Shown here piece by piece: positions 22,293 to 33,981 of a stretch of DNA of 64,000 bases. The notes beneath the pieces are model-generated. The model was not told where the DNA came from and made no database searches. It saw only the letters and a program-made list of their open reading frames with translations. Within the stretch, counting starts at the first letter, position 1, and each line of letters begins with the position of its first letter. The translations under genes were made by a program, and so were the position numbers. The stretch comes from Haematobia irritans (taxonomy: Eukaryota > Arthropoda > Insecta > Diptera > Muscidae): NCBI RefSeq assembly GCF_050003625.1, contig NC_134398.1, positions 62,938,891-63,002,890 on the forward strand, given 5' to 3'.

Positions 22293-23312
22293 TCCAGCAA
22301 AAACAGCTTTGCCAAAATAGTAGTGAAAATGTTCTATTTGGATCCGGAAGTTAAGCAAAATTGGCGCAGAAGCGATGAATTTAACATGAACTTGTCATAG
22401 GACGGATGTCCACCATTTTAACCGCCGTTGCACTGAATTCGAATCACTTTTTAGCGTGTTATCTGAATTCTGTGTTTTGGATGTGAATTAAAAAATTTTA
22501 AATAAATTAAATAATTTTTATAATTTATTATGGTTCTTAATGCACTCTAGCGTTTGTCTGAAACGTTTGAGTTCAAATATTTTCAAAATTTATAATTTTT
22601 TCTAGAATGGATTTAGCATTTTTATCGACAAAATTTTAATAATTTGTTCCATTTCATTAATTCTTACCCTGTTTTTAGTCTTTTTGGGACAAAAAAGTTT
22701 AATTTGCCTATTAAAAATATGAAAAATAAGAGTTATAACACGGATGAAAAAAGACTGTTTTTCATATGTTTGGGTGTAAAAATTATGTGTTTGGTACTCA
22801 ATTTTTTTAACACAATATTTTTAAGTGCAAGCATATAATGTTCATAAACATATACGTTAATATGATAGAACATATTATGTTTGGGACATAAAATGTTTCT
22901 AAATATAATATGCTTAGATGCAAACATATATTAATTTATAAATAGCCTATAAACATATATGTGTTTAGAAAGAGATCTAGTGAGTATGCTGCAAGTAAAC
23001 TAATGGAAGTAACCAATTGGCGCCATAAAAATGTCATTAACAGTTTTTTCTACCAATGTATGCGCTAAGGTGAAACATAATATGTTTGAACAATACAAAC
23101 AATAGTTTGTTTGGACCAATCCTGAAAATATATATGTTTGAAGCAAAATGTGTTTGGGGTATATGTTACAGAAGCGATTTTTTTATAGGGTAAAAAAATT
23201 GACTTAAAATAACTTCATGTGTAGTTAAAACAAAGAACACTTTGGAAGGACATTTTTGGAAGTGCTTTTTAAGTTGCGCCCTTAAAAAAACTTCAAAATT
23301 TTATTGCTGGGA
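22293..23312 (+). mobile_element. family V element (V3) interrupted by P3
   Basis: Left TIR TCCAGCAAAAA follows TA. The right end TTGCTGGGA precedes TA. The V body is continuous once P3 (22738-23190) and one TA are removed. Non-autonomous. Confidence 0.7.
22738..23190 (+). mobile_element. family P element (P3), shortest complete copy
   Basis: At 453 bp it starts ACACGGATGAAAAA and ends GAAGCGATTTTTTTATAGGG. It is bracketed by TA (22736-22737, 23191-23192), and the V sequence resumes on the far side. This copy fixes the family boundaries and target duplication. Confidence 0.7.
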
Positions 23313-23379
23313 TATTGCTAAAACAATAGAAAATATTATTATAGAATACTATTAAATAACAATATTCAAATTTTTATTG

Positions 23380-24280
23380 TAAAGGGTGGTTATAATTTCA
23401 AGGGCCGATGTTGATTTTGAATAAAACACAAAGTATTTAGGAAATTATTGTAATTTTATTTTATTATGATATATTGGTATTACTCAATTATGTATGGAAC
23501 AAAATATCGACCAAATGGGCGCCGCGACCTCGGTGGCACACCTTCATCCGATGGTCCAAATGTTCGATGACGCTGAGGCATAATGGAGGTTCTATGCCGT
23601 TAATGTGCCGAATTATCTCATCCTTTAGCTCTTGAATTGTTGCTGGCTTATCGACGTACACCTTTTCTTTCAAATAACCCCAAAGAAAAAAGTCCAACGA
23701 TGTCAAATCACATGATCTTGGCGGCCAATTGACATCGCCATTACGTGAGATAACATGACCATTGAATTTGTTGCGAAAAGAGACATTGTTTCGTTAGCCG
23801 TGTGGCAAGTTGCACCGTCCTGCTGAAACCACTTATCGTCCACATCCATATCTTCCAATTCGGGCCATAAAAAGTTCGTTATCATCTCACGATAGCGAAC
23901 ACCATTCACAGTAACTGCCTGACCGGCCTCATTTTGGAAAAAATACGGCCCGATGATGCCGCCAGCCCATAAACCGCACCATACAGTCACTCTTTGTGGG
24001 TGCATTGGTTTTTCGACAATCACTCTTGGATTCTCATTCGCCCAAATGCGGCAATTCTTTTTACTGACGAATTCACTGAGGTGAAAATGTGCCTCATCAC
24101 TGAAGATGATTTTGATCATCCACTGTTGCCATTTCTTGGAACCATTCTGCCCATTCACGACATCCACGGTTCAAATTGAGTAAGTCTGAAGTAGAGAAAT
24201 GTCAAATAAAATTCGGAAAAAACTTGGCGTTTAGGTGTGGTTCACATTCAACATCGGCCCTTATAATTTAACCACAATTA
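23380..24280 (-). mobile_element. Tc1/mariner-type element with degraded transposase
   Basis: The ends carry inverted AAGGGCCGATGTTGA/TCAACATCGGCCCTT with GTGGTTA outside. The element is about 0.9 kb, short for an autonomous member, because the N-terminal DNA-binding half is missing. Confidence 0.8.
23488..24167 (-). pseudogene. mariner-superfamily transposase remnant
   Basis: Reading leftward, the catalytic core shows IIFSDEAHFHLSEF (first Asp), the WCGLWAGGIIGPYF block and WFQQDGATCHTA (second Asp). The frame is then lost around 23705-23780. It resumes at SLDFFLWGYLKEKVYVDKP and ends ..HLVDILFHT. The lost part includes the CDL motif bearing the third Asp. The paired helix-turn-helix domains are absent. 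Same family type as the better preserved 62624-63334 copy. Inactive. Confidence 0.85.
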
Positions 24281-24290
24281 TAAACTACAA

Positions 24291-26401
24291 TTTTTATACC
24301 CTTCACCACTACTGTGGTACAGGGTATAATAAGTTTGTGCATTTGTATGCACGCCAAGAAGGAAAAGTCTGAGACCCATCGTTTAGTATACCGATCGTCT
24401 TAGAATTAAATTCTGAGTCGATTTAGCGATGTCCGTCTGTCTGTCCGTCAGTCTGTCTGTCTGTTGATGTATTTTTGTGTGCAAAGTACAGCTCGCAGTT
24501 TTAGTCCGATTGTCCTAAAATTTGGTATGGGGTCCTGTTTCGGCTCAAAGACGATCCCTATTAATTTTGGAAAAAATCGGTTCAGATTTAGATATAGTTG
24601 CCATATATATTTTTCACCGATCTGGTCATAATTGGCGTGTATATCAACCGATCTTCCTCAAATTCCGTACATCCCAATATTTTATGAGTCTCGAAAAACT
24701 TGCAAAATATCATACAAATCAGTTCAGATTTAGATATAGCTCCCATATATAGCGTTCGCCCGATTTACACTCCTTTGTCCACAGAGGCCAATTTTTTGCT
24801 CCGATTTAGTTGAAATTTTGCACAGGGAGTAGAATTAGCATTATAGCTATGCGTGTCAAATTTGGTGGAAATCGGTTCAGATTTAGATATAGCTCCCATA
24901 TATAGCTTTCGCCCGATTTACACTCATATGACCACAGAGGCCAATATTTTACTCCGATTTAATTTAAATTTTGCACAGAAAGTAGAATGAGCATTGTAGC
25001 TATGCGTGCCAAATTTGGTTGAAATCGGTTCAGAGTTAGATATAGCTTCCATATATAGCTTTCGCCCGATTTAAACTCATATGACCACAGAGGCTAATTT
25101 TTTGCTCCGATTTAGTTGAAATTTTGCACAGGGAGTAGAATTAGCATTGTTGTTGTTAACGAATGTGAATTATGCTCTTTGAAATTTAAATGCGTCGTAT
25201 GCATCTACGTAGCTCAATAATAAAGCCAACTATATTACATAAAAGGGACCTTAAACATTTTCATAAGTTCAATGTTAACTAACGGCCATTTTCATTTAAC
25301 TAACACTAGGCTTTAACTGTCAGTTAAAAGAAAGAAAAATGAAGATATCTTTTCTGCGGTTAACTTTAACTGAAAAATTTTCAGCAGTTAAGTTTCTAAC
25401 TGACATATGGAAACTATACGCAAGATGACAGATATTTTCATATCACGGTTTAAAAATTCGTTAGCTAACGTAGCACTAACGGAGCTTCATGGAAATGGTA
25501 AAGCTGATAACATTTTCGTACGATTCCCAAAAATAATATTGTTAGGTCACGACTATGCGCCAATGAGTGTTTCTTTATTTTTATTTAATTTTTATACCCT
25601 TCACCACTACTGTGGTACAGGAAGGAAAAGTCTGAGACCCATCGTTTAGTATACGTAGCACTAACGGTTCAGATTTAGATATAGCTCCCATATATAGCTT
25701 TCGCCCGATTTACACTCATATGACCACAGAGGCCAATCTTTTACTCCGATTTAATTGAAATTTTGCACAGAAAGTAGAATGAGCATTGTAGCTATGCGTG
25801 CCAAATTTGGTTGAAATCGGTTCAGATTTAGATATAGCTTCCATATATAGCTTTCGCCCGATTTACACTCATATGACCACAGAGGCTAATTTTTTGCTCC
25901 GATTTAGTTGAAATTTTGCACAGGGAGTAGAATTAGTATTGTTGCTATGCGTGCAAAATTTGGTTGAAATCGGTTCAGATTTAGATATAGCTCCCATATA
26001 TATGTTTTTCTGATTTCGACAAAAATGGTCAAAATACCAACATTTTCCTTGTAAAATCGCAACTGCTTAGTCGAATAGTTGAATAGTTGAAAAAATGACT
26101 CTAATTTTCTTAAACTTCTAATACATATATATCGAGCGATAAATCATAAATAAACTTTTGCGAAGTTTTCTTAAGATTGCTTCAGATTTAAATGTTTCCC
26201 ATATTTTTTTACTAACATTGTGTTCCACCCTAGTCCATTAGCCGACTTAAATTTTGAGTCTATAGATTTTGTAAAAGTCTATCAAATTCTGTCCAAATCC
26301 AACACATTTGACAGATGTGATATGGTATCGAAAATTTAGATCTATAAAGTGGTGCAGGGTATAATATAGTCGGCCCCGCCCGACTTTAGACTTTCCTTAC
26401 T
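24291..26401 (-). repeat. mini-me A element (A2), nearly complete, rearranged inside
   Basis: It is the reverse orientation of 54440-55947: TTATACCCTTCACCACTACT end, a GTCY microsatellite (24428-24462), ~150-bp units and an AGTCGG..CCGACT hairpin (26368-26385) before AAGTAAGGAAAG. The 25147-25670 part is foreign and includes a second copy of the TATACCC end (25588-25650). Confidence 0.75.
25147..25670. repeat. rearranged insert within mini-me A2
   Basis: Unrelated sequence rich in GTTAAC/TTAACT words is followed by a truncated mini-me terminus. The 14-bp word CGTAGCACTAACGG occurs at 25469 and again at the return junction 25654. Confidence 0.6.
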
Positions 26402-26402
26402 T

Positions 26403-26918
26403 CACTCAAAAAAAAGTGAACCCTATATTTCACTAAAGCTGATTTAATTCTCTTTTAGTTCATGGAATTATTACGTTTTAAGAAAGTTTCCATGCCATCA
26501 ACAATTTTTTGCGTACGTAAGTTAACTTAACTAAAGCAGAAGAAAAAATTATACACAATTGAAGTATAAAGATGAACTAAATTCGTGTCTCCCACAAAAT
26601 AGTTCAGAATTCCTTAATATTTGTAAATTTTACCAATAATGCGTCCATCATGAACTTCGTATGGCACTAAAGACATTTTTGCAATTTTGAACTCCAATTT
26701 TTTCCTTCAAACTACGAAATTTTCTTTAATAAATGAAAAATAATAATTTTGTCTAATAAATCTTCTTAAATTTGTCGAAAATTTTTTACTTGTTTTTGCG
26801 AAATCAGCGCGACATCTGCGTTTATAATAAAGTTTAGTTAAAATTTTCTACAATTAATCAAATTTTTCTACAATTAACTAAAATTTTCTTTCCTGGTGGG
26901 TTCACTGTTTTTTCAGTG
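26403..26918 (-). mobile_element. family S element (S1)
   Basis: The ends CACTCAAAAAAAAGTGAACC and GGTTCACTGTTTTTTCAGTG are inverted repeats. TT lies on both sides here; TA is seen for S3 and one side of S2. No ORF. Probably Tc1/mariner-mobilised. Confidence 0.65.
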
Positions 26919-27515
26919 TTGTTGTAATTAAATAAATTTTCATAACAATGAAAAATTATGAATTTTTTGGATTGAATTTTATTTTTTTTTATACCCTTCA
27001 CCACTACTGTGGTACAGGGTATAATAAGTTTGTGCATTTGGATTTTAGGTATAGCTCCTGTATGTAAGTACGCCTAAGGATGCCAGATTTTGAAGAGGCA
27101 AAAGAGCACATTCGGCTTATAAAAAGAGCACATACGAAAAAAAGAGCACACTTTATCAAATAAAATAAAAACATTTAATTCCAATTTATTGAAATATAAT
27201 TCATTTAAGCATAACAAAAAGTTCATAATATAAACATAAAATAACCCACTTTCAACTCAAGCTAATTTTCGTACAGTACTTTGTAAGTCATTTTTCTTTT
27301 GGTGTTTTTGTGAAAAATGTTATTGAAAGAAATTTGTTTACATTTAGAACAGAGTACAAAGTGAAGAAGCAACATCGACGTACTCTGATATATAAAGTAA
27401 AACACTATTGAATTATAAAATAACAGCGTAGGAAAATCTCATAGTGTGACAATTACGTATGTTCAGTTTACTTTTACCATTTATTGAATCGCGTTGGAGT
27501 AATATTTGTTGTGAT

Positions 27516-28351
27516 CAGTGATGCCAATTTGGTGTTTTTAGCACCAAATTTAGTGCTTTTTGATTTCCAAAAAGCACCAAATTGCCTTTTTAGTGCCTTT
27601 TCAAAAAAAGCACCAACTTGGTGCTTTCTGGCATTTTCATTTAGTGCTTTTGGTGCTTTTGAAAAGTATTAAATTTAATTGACGATATCTTCTCATACAA
27701 AAATTCAGAATAGACTTTCAAAAGCTTAAGAAACTATATTTTAGAGTATTCTTTAGAAATGTCAAAGGACGAGTGACGAATTTCTGAACGTGAGAAAGAT
27801 GTCATTTAAACGTTTATATTAAATTCACAAAGCACTCATAACTGATATAAGAAATAGAATCCCTCCAAATATTAATATTCTTTAGAAATGTCAAAGGACG
27901 AGTGACGAATTTCTGAACGTGAGAAAGATGTCATTTAAACGTTTATATTAAATTCACAAAGCACTCATAACTGATATAAGAAATAGAATCCCTCCAAATA
28001 TTAATATTTCCAAATTTAATGTCGAAAAAATGTTTTTCTCGCCTGAAAAAAAAATTTGTGAAATTTTAAAGGCATTACAATAGAGGTGCATATGAATTCG
28101 AAAAACGCAAACTTTTGCATTTTCAATAACTTTTGAACCATTCCAGATTTAGTCATGAAATTTGTACCAATTAAATTTCTTATAAATAAGAACTATTATA
28201 TTATGTGCCATTATGGTTCAGAAAATAGAGGTTGAGAAAAATTAAAACTGCGTGATATGAATACGCAAAAGTTTGAATTTTTTTTTTTAGTAAATAATTG
28301 AAGGAATGTGGTATTTTGGTGCTTTTTGGCCTTCGGGTGTTGGCATCACTG
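27516..28351. mobile_element. hAT-like element, inner member of a nest, 836 bp
   Basis: TIR CAGTGATGCCAA with an exact 8-bp duplication GTTGTGAT (27508-27515, 28352-28359). The left end is packed with AGCACCAA/TTGGTGCTTTT words. It contains a two-copy 129-bp tandem repeat (27748-28005). No transposase frame. Confidence 0.92.
27748..28005. repeat. 129-bp direct duplication inside the inner hAT-like element
   Basis: The copies 27748-27876 and 27877-28005 look identical. Confidence 0.9.
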
Positions 28352-28567
28352 GTTGTGATTCATAAAAAGAGCATAAAAAGAATACTTAACCAAAAATAGA
28401 GCACTTTAGCGTGATCTTTTAGCCTATTTTGTTTTAAGAGCACATTTTGTAAAAAAGAGCACATGTGCTCTTTAAAAGAGCACGTCTGGCATCCCTATGT
28501 ACGCCAGATTTTGGGGAAATATGGTAGAAAATTTCATAGTTTACACCCAATTTCAACGGGATTTTAC

Positions 28568-29246
28568 TAGAGGTCTGCACAATTCCAGTTGTAAATGCAG
28601 AGTACACGTGTACTTGCTACATGAGTACATCTATTTGAAAGAGTCGCAAAACTATTGGTACACATTTTGATGAACACCAAAAGCCACGAGTAACTTCTTG
28701 TTGCTACTCTGATGTCTTCACTACCAACAAACACATATTCCTCTTTCTCTCTTATTGAAGTGTACTCAGAGTGATCACGTCGAGTATGTTGCGAGAACAA
28801 AACTTCATAGAGTACTCCATGTACCAAGTGCAGTTTCAGAAATACAAAAAAACAGTTAATCTCCATAATATATGTTTTGGTTTATTATAAAGAACGACAA
28901 ACGTTAAGGAAAGTGTGTGACATACATAAATATATGAAATATGTGACATACATACATATCTATGATTAATAATAATGGAAAGTTTTGCTTCGCACATAAC
29001 TGAGAAATACTTGTGGTACCACGTGAAGTAAAGAGAATCCATGTTGTACTTTTTCTCAAGTACTTACATTTTTATTGTTCCTTTTTTTCGGAACACATAT
29101 TGTTTCGGATAAGTACTTGGTGGTATTTGACAAGCAAGTGTTCTCTTCACTTCACTACTTGCGCTCTGAGCTAAAGACAGTGTATGTACTATATTCGACA
29201 GCGAATTGCATACATGTAGTGAAAAGTTATTCGATGCAGACCTCTA
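28568..29246. mobile_element. hAT-like element, 679 bp
   Basis: TIR TAGAGGTCTGCA with an exact 8-bp duplication GATTTTAC (28560-28567, 29247-29254). Interior AAGTAC/GTACTT words recur near both ends. No transposase. Its TIR resembles that of the 1265-1600 element (TAGAGGTGTGCA), so the same autonomous partner may serve both; this is inference. Confidence 0.92.
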
Positions 29247-29668
29247 GATTTTACTCGAATTGACTTGATATTATTTACACAGAGGATAGATTTAACATTT
29301 TATATAAATTTGTCGAATTTGATACAAATCGATGCAAATTTAGATAATGTTTCCAACCACAGTTTTACACAATTCAGTGATGATTTTCATATATTTTAGT
29401 CAAGTTCTACACACTGTAATGACAGACTTTGCACAGAACGACTGAGATTTCGATAAGACTTCGAGTTGTACAAATGTCACTCGATTAGTCCAAATAATGT
29501 CTCAAAACCATATTTCCCATATTTGTTACTAACATTTTGATTCATGTTAGGGTAGGTTAGGTTAAAGTGGCAGCCCGATTAAGTGTCAGGCTCACTTAGA
29601 CTACTCAGTCCATTGTGATACCACATTTAACTAAAAGTACCTATTACATATGGGCACTTCTAGTTTAA

Positions 29669-30311
29669 GGTTGACGACAGAGTGGGAGGGAGAAGCAAAA
29701 CAATGCTAGATGCTATAATAGTTGATGCTATATCAATGCTATACTATGGCAGAGTGAGCACGATATGGAGCAAAGCGTGTTGTTTGTTTACATCTGTTTT
29801 TTTCTGGTGTAATGTGGTGTTTATTTACGTAAAATGTATTCCGATGAAGAATTTTTCTTGTCGCGAAATACTTTCAACGCATTTTTTGCAGGAAAGAACG
29901 GTATTCATGAAATAAACAAAAGTAGAAAAAATAATGAGGAATAAAATTTATTTTATAAATTTTATTAATATTTATTATTATATTTTTTATTCACAACTCA
30001 CAAATATTGGTCACAAAATGATTAATTTCATGGAAATGCAAAACAAGATGTCAAAAGAATGAACCCAATACAGCCTAATACCGGAAAAATCAAAAAATAC
30101 AAAAAGAAAATCAAACAGAGACAAAGCGAGTTCTTGCTATAAACCATTGCACAACACCCTTTCTCGCTCAAACTAGCATCGTCTCGCTTGTAGCCACGCA
30201 TTTACTCTGACATCTTTTGCACTACACCATAAGGAAACACACACAGAGGTTTACAGCGCCGTATAGCGCCATATTATAACAACGCTTCTCGCTCCCACTC
30301 TGTCGTCAGCC
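29669..30311. mobile_element. TTAA-flanked TIR element, 643 bp (piggyBac-like?)
   Basis: TTAA is at 29665-29668 and 30312-30315. Inverted termini GGYTGACGACAGAGTGGGAG extend about 28 bp to ..GAGAAGC. TTAA duplication is the hallmark of piggyBac-type transposition, but the termini do not look like classical CCCT piggyBac ends. No transposase frame. It sits in the LINE 3' UTR. Confidence 0.7.
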
Positions 30312-30332
30312 TTAACCACTGAACCTTCACTA

Positions 30333-30526
30333 TTATTTTCTTTTGTTGAACCTACCAGATTGTTCCAAAAACATTAACATGCTGCTTAAGTTAACGTTTT
30401 CCAGGTCCGCCAGTAATCTAAAGCTATATGCCACTAAAATTCGCTTACGCCTTACGCAAAATGCAGGACACTGACTCAAGAGGTGTTTAATTGATTCCTT
30501 TTCCTCCGCATCATGACAGCTCATAC
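30333..30526 (-). pseudogene. LINE ORF2, C-terminal CCHC tail
   Basis: The frame reads SCHDAEEKESIKHLLSQC..FC and ends ..EQSGRFNKRK. Joined across the hAT-like insert to ..YNDYCMS at 31385, it makes a C-x2-C..H-x4-C-type motif usual at the ORF2 end of RNase-H LINEs. Confidence 0.8.
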
Positions 30527-31366
30527 CAGCGTTGCCAGTATTTCCCGAGCTCTTGTCCCCAAAATGGAACGCTTTCATCCCCAAAAATCCCCAATTTAAT
30601 TTAAAATTCCCCACAATAATCCCCAATACATTGTTAGCAAGTTTTTTTGAAAAAGGTAAAGGAAAAGACTGCTGTAGAAAATCCGTAAAAAATAAAAATT
30701 GGAAAAATATGCAATTTTTGTTATACAAACTGGTATAAACGAGTTACAAAAAGATGAAGATTACAAAACCAGGAGACGGGTGCTCAAAATATCATCTGAT
30801 ACAAGCCCTCATCAAAGCTAATTGGTATAGTCATTATGCAAATCATCTTCTAATTACTCGAGAAATACGAGTACTGTCAACATATGTATTTATGAATCAA
30901 AACTTAGTTCTAATTAGTCAAGAAATAAAATTGGGTGATCGATCAAAAGGTGTTGTTGTCCCGATATAAACACTATATGTATGGGATATATTTTCCAAAT
31001 TAATGATGTACGCAGATGAGCCCTTACGAAATAATTTCACAATAGTAAAAAATTTCTTAGGAAACAGAGTAAAATGTAAAGTAGCTCCTGGATGGTCATA
31101 TAAATGCAGTGGAATAAAGAGGAGTTTTTTTATATTTTGGAGATTCTCTGTACTTCTTTAAGCCTTTCTTAAGCATGTAGAAGTAAAGAATTTCATATAA
31201 AACATCATTCTGAATCTTTATTATTATTTCGAAAATTCCCCACAAAAATCCCCAAATTTGCGGAAATTCCCCATCAAATCCCCAAGTCCCCAACTCAAAA
31301 ATTGTGTCCCCATCCACGAAAAAATATCCCCGATTTGGGGAAAAATCCCTAATACTGGCAACACTG
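30527..31366. mobile_element. hAT-like element within the LINE, 840 bp
   Basis: TIR CAGYGTTGCCAGTATT with an exact 8-bp duplication GCTCATAC (30519-30526, 31367-31374). Both ends carry clusters of TCCCCAA/ATTCCCCA words (30554-30630 and 31236-31345). Interior ORFs are short and unrecognised. The insertion split the LINE coding region between CMS and CHDAEE. Confidence 0.92.
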
Positions 31367-32807
31367 GCTCATACAGTAGTCATTATACTTCGCACCAATA
31401 GTTTTTGCAAATTCGTCTATCACGCAACGACTCGTTATAGCAGATATCAGAAGTGATATCTGACGTCTTGAGAACACTAGCATATCTAGTATGCGGTTCA
31501 AGTTTAAATGGGGCCATATTTGCTTGGTGTCGTTACAACCCTTGCAATTCTCCCATCGAACATTTGCCATCATGACAGCCTTCTCACGCAGTAAGAGCTT
31601 GCAGGTAGCCAAAGACATACCAATAGATTCTAGTTCCCCTGGAATATGAAAGGTAGTTCCTAGCCTTGCTAACTCATCTGTTTCGCAGTTCCCCGGTATG
31701 TTCCTATGTCCAGATTTGCGACACCAGCGATAGCTCGCGCAAGCGCACAGCCGTTGTTGTAGCTGACTGTTTGGCCAAAATGTCTAAAGGAAATAGGTGC
31801 AGCATGATATTAAGGGAATCAGTTCCTGTCTTACTGAATGCGCCTGAGATACACAGCACGCCATATGCTGAACTTTATCTAAACCTGTCGGTTGCTGAAG
31901 TGGCGGCCATCAGACTACGACACCATATAGCATTATAGGTCTAACCACTGCCGTGTATAGCCAATGCACAACTTTTTTTAGTCCCCACTTTTTTCCTATT
32001 GCCTTTTTACACGACTACGAAGATACCGTGGATTTTCTCGCTCTTTCTTCAATATTAAGCTTAAAGTTCAGCTTCCTGTCCAAAATAACGCCAAGGTATT
32101 TTTCACACTCACCAAAGGGAATTTCAATACCTCCTAAGGATATGGGCTTAACCGTGGGAGTTTTGCAATCTTTGCAGTACATGACTAATTCTGCCTTTGC
32201 AGGATTTACTCCAAGACTCTCTGTACAACATCTCTGATTGTTGATGGGAATTTTCCCCTTACTGCTAGAGCCACATCGTCTGCGTGTGCCACCACTTTTA
32301 TCCTTTCTTTTTCTAGGGAAACCAGAAGGTTGTTTATAGCAACATTCCAAGGAATAGGTGATAGAACTCCTCCTTAGGGAGTGCCTCTGTTCACATACCT
32401 TTGTATGTTTGCTTGTCCTAGTGTGGCCGAAACACGTCTCCTCATTAGCAGTTCGTCTAGCAGCCTAAGTATACCTGGATCAACATTCAGAGTTGCCAGT
32501 CTATTTAATATAGAGCTCGGATTATCGTTATTGAATGTCCCCTCGATGTCTAGAAACGCCGCGATTGTGTATTCATTGACAAATAGTGAGCTTTCAATAA
32601 AACTGACTAGTTCATGCAAAGCGGTCTCAGTAGACCTGCCCTTCGAGTATGCAGTTCTAGTTCTAAGATAAATGCCTATCATCCTCTCCAGAGTCTTAAG
32701 TAGGAATGAGGATAAGCTGATTGGTCGGAAATCCTTCGCACTCGAGTGAGAGGCTTTTCCCGCTTTAGTATGAAAACGACTTTTGTTTCCCTCCACTTTT
32801 CTGGAAT
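31367..32807 (-). pseudogene. LINE ORF2, RT to RNase H region
   Basis: RT motifs run leftward: KDFRPISLSSFLLKTLERMI, AFLDIEGTFNN, then GTP-stop-GGVLSP, where a TAA (32374-32376) replaces the conserved Gln codon. The catalytic HADDVA follows (YADD in active relatives). A frame change follows after ADDVALAV, then KYLGVILDRKL. The region before the CCHC tail reads ARLGTTFHIPGELESIG. It would encode the reverse transcriptase of target-primed retrotransposition. Inactive: nonsense codon, frameshift, missing N-terminus including endonuclease, and an inserted element. Confidence 0.85.
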
Positions 32808-33031
32808 GACGTACTGCGCTTTTCTTTCCCTTCGACAGACGTTTCCATTGTGTAACTAAATGTAATGCCCATTTGATAATACCATCTCTAAGACTCAACT
32901 AAACCGAACATCCGAACCAAAGGAAATGCCATAAAAATTAAAGGTAACAACATAATTACTTAAATGTTTTTTTACGTTGCAATGATCGTGGATTTTCTTT
33001 TCCTTTTTTCTCTGCCATTCAAAAAATTTAA
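32808..33031 (-). repeat. duplicated 5' part of a Tc1-like element
   Basis: It is nearly identical to 34043-34262, including the SLRDGIIKWAL start of the transposase and ~130 bp of upstream sequence. It is fused directly to the LINE RT coding sequence, so the 174-codon frame at 32374-32898 is a chimera and not a gene. Confidence 0.8.
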
Positions 33032-33085
33032 TTTTTGATGTTTTACATTTTGTAGTCTATAAACTTTTTTAATAACGTGTGGCAA

Positions 33086-33735
33086 TCACTTACGTTTAAG
33101 CACCTCAGAAAGTTGACTAGGCATTGATTTGACCAGTTTAGTAGTTTCTTCCTCACTAAGTTTGGCCCACTCAGCCATAATAACATTCTTAAGCATTTCC
33201 TTTGCTGATATTACAAATTGGAGTATTTTACGCTCCAATAAATCCAACAAATGCTCTATGTGGTTTAAATCTGGAGATTGGGGAGTCGAAATAAGCTGAT
33301 GTTTCGTCTTATGTAGCAACCACAACTTCACATTTAAAGCGGTGTGCTTTGGATCGTTACCTTGCTGGAACCAAGAGTCTTCTCCAAGGCCAAATTTCTC
33401 ATTACTTTGACGTAAATGTCGGTGCAAAATATTGATACAGCCATATTGATAAATGTTAATTTTCCAATACATTTAGCAGACATGCACACCATACCATGAC
33501 ACCACATCCTCCGTGTTTGACTATAGGAACGAGGTTTTCATTGTTCAACACTGTTCCAACTTACCGCCACACTAATTCGGATATATAAAGCTTCCTTCGC
33601 GCCACACGACCATGAAAATGTTTTCGAACAGTGTCTTTAAAATTTTTCGAACAGTGTCTTCATGAATATCTTTGTCATGTGATTTTTTAATGTTTTCTTT
33701 AATTTTTAAAGCAGTAATTCTGGGGTTTTGCTTAA
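33086..33735 (-). pseudogene. Tc1-like transposase, catalytic part
   Basis: The minus strand reads HGGCGVMVW (about 33500), FGLGEDSWFQQGNDPKHTALNVKLWLL, PQSPDLNHIEHLLDLLERK and ends ..SQLSEVLKRK. Active relatives have QQDNDPKHT and SPDLNPIEHLWD. The catalytic Asp of that block is replaced by Gly or shifted here (QQGNDPKHT), and the Trp is lost. A nonsense codon lies near 33474. Clearly dead. Upstream it continues in broken frames toward an RKIL..HED-type region before the MITE. Confidence 0.85.
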
Positions 33736-33737
33736 TG

Positions 33738-33979
33738 CGCTTTACAGACTATCAGTTATTCCGGACGGAATGTCGGTGTTTGTAAAGAATCTTACAGTGT
33801 GTCGGATCGATACGACTTGTCGGCGATGACAAAATAATCGGTAAATGTGTTATCGATCCCATAAACATGCAGCAGTATCGATTATGCCTTCGGACTTAAC
33901 TTATAATGTGCACAATATATGAGATATGTTCGACACGAGCACTGTCGTCCGGAATAACTGATAGTCTGTAAAGCGCATA
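33738..33979. mobile_element. 242-bp inverted-repeat MITE in Tc1
   Basis: The ends are exact inverted repeats of about 31 bp beginning GCGCTTTACAGACTATCAGT and continuing TATTCCGGACG. The target duplication is not clear. It separates the Tc1 catalytic part from its DNA-binding part. Confidence 0.85.
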
Positions 33980-33981
33980 AC

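Larger units (their letters stand above)
27075..28497. mobile_element. hAT-like element, outer member of a nest
   Basis: Termini TAAGGATGCCAGA and TCTGGCATCCCTA are inverted. The flanks AGTACGCC (27067-27074) and TGTACGCC (28498-28505) form an 8-bp duplication with one mismatch. Both ends carry repeated AAAGAGCAC words. No transposase ORF. Another hAT-like element is inserted at 27516. Confidence 0.85.
26990..29545 (-). repeat. mini-me A element (A3) broken by hAT insertions and a LINE
   Basis: It opens with TTTATACCCTTCACCACTAC. Its body is readable between the inserts (27040-27074, 28498-28567, 29247-29545) and stops where the LINE 3' end begins. Confidence 0.7.
29546..32807 (-). mobile_element. 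RNase-H-bearing LINE (I/LOA/Jockey-like), dead and interrupted
   Basis: Reading leftward: RT fragments (32790-32015), the end of an RNase-H-like region (about 31600-31670), a terminal CCHC region (31385-31366 plus 30526-30333), then a 3' UTR ending in a GGTTAGGTTA-type (CCTAACC) tail at 29546. The body is continuous across the TTAA element at 29669-30311 and the hAT-like element at 30527-31366. The 5' end is missing and joins Tc1 sequence at 32808. It was inserted into mini-me A3. Confidence 0.85.

Noticed and set aside
32374..32898. 174-codon frame looking like one protein
   Set aside because: The N-terminal third is Tc1 sequence and the rest is LINE RT, fused by rearrangement.
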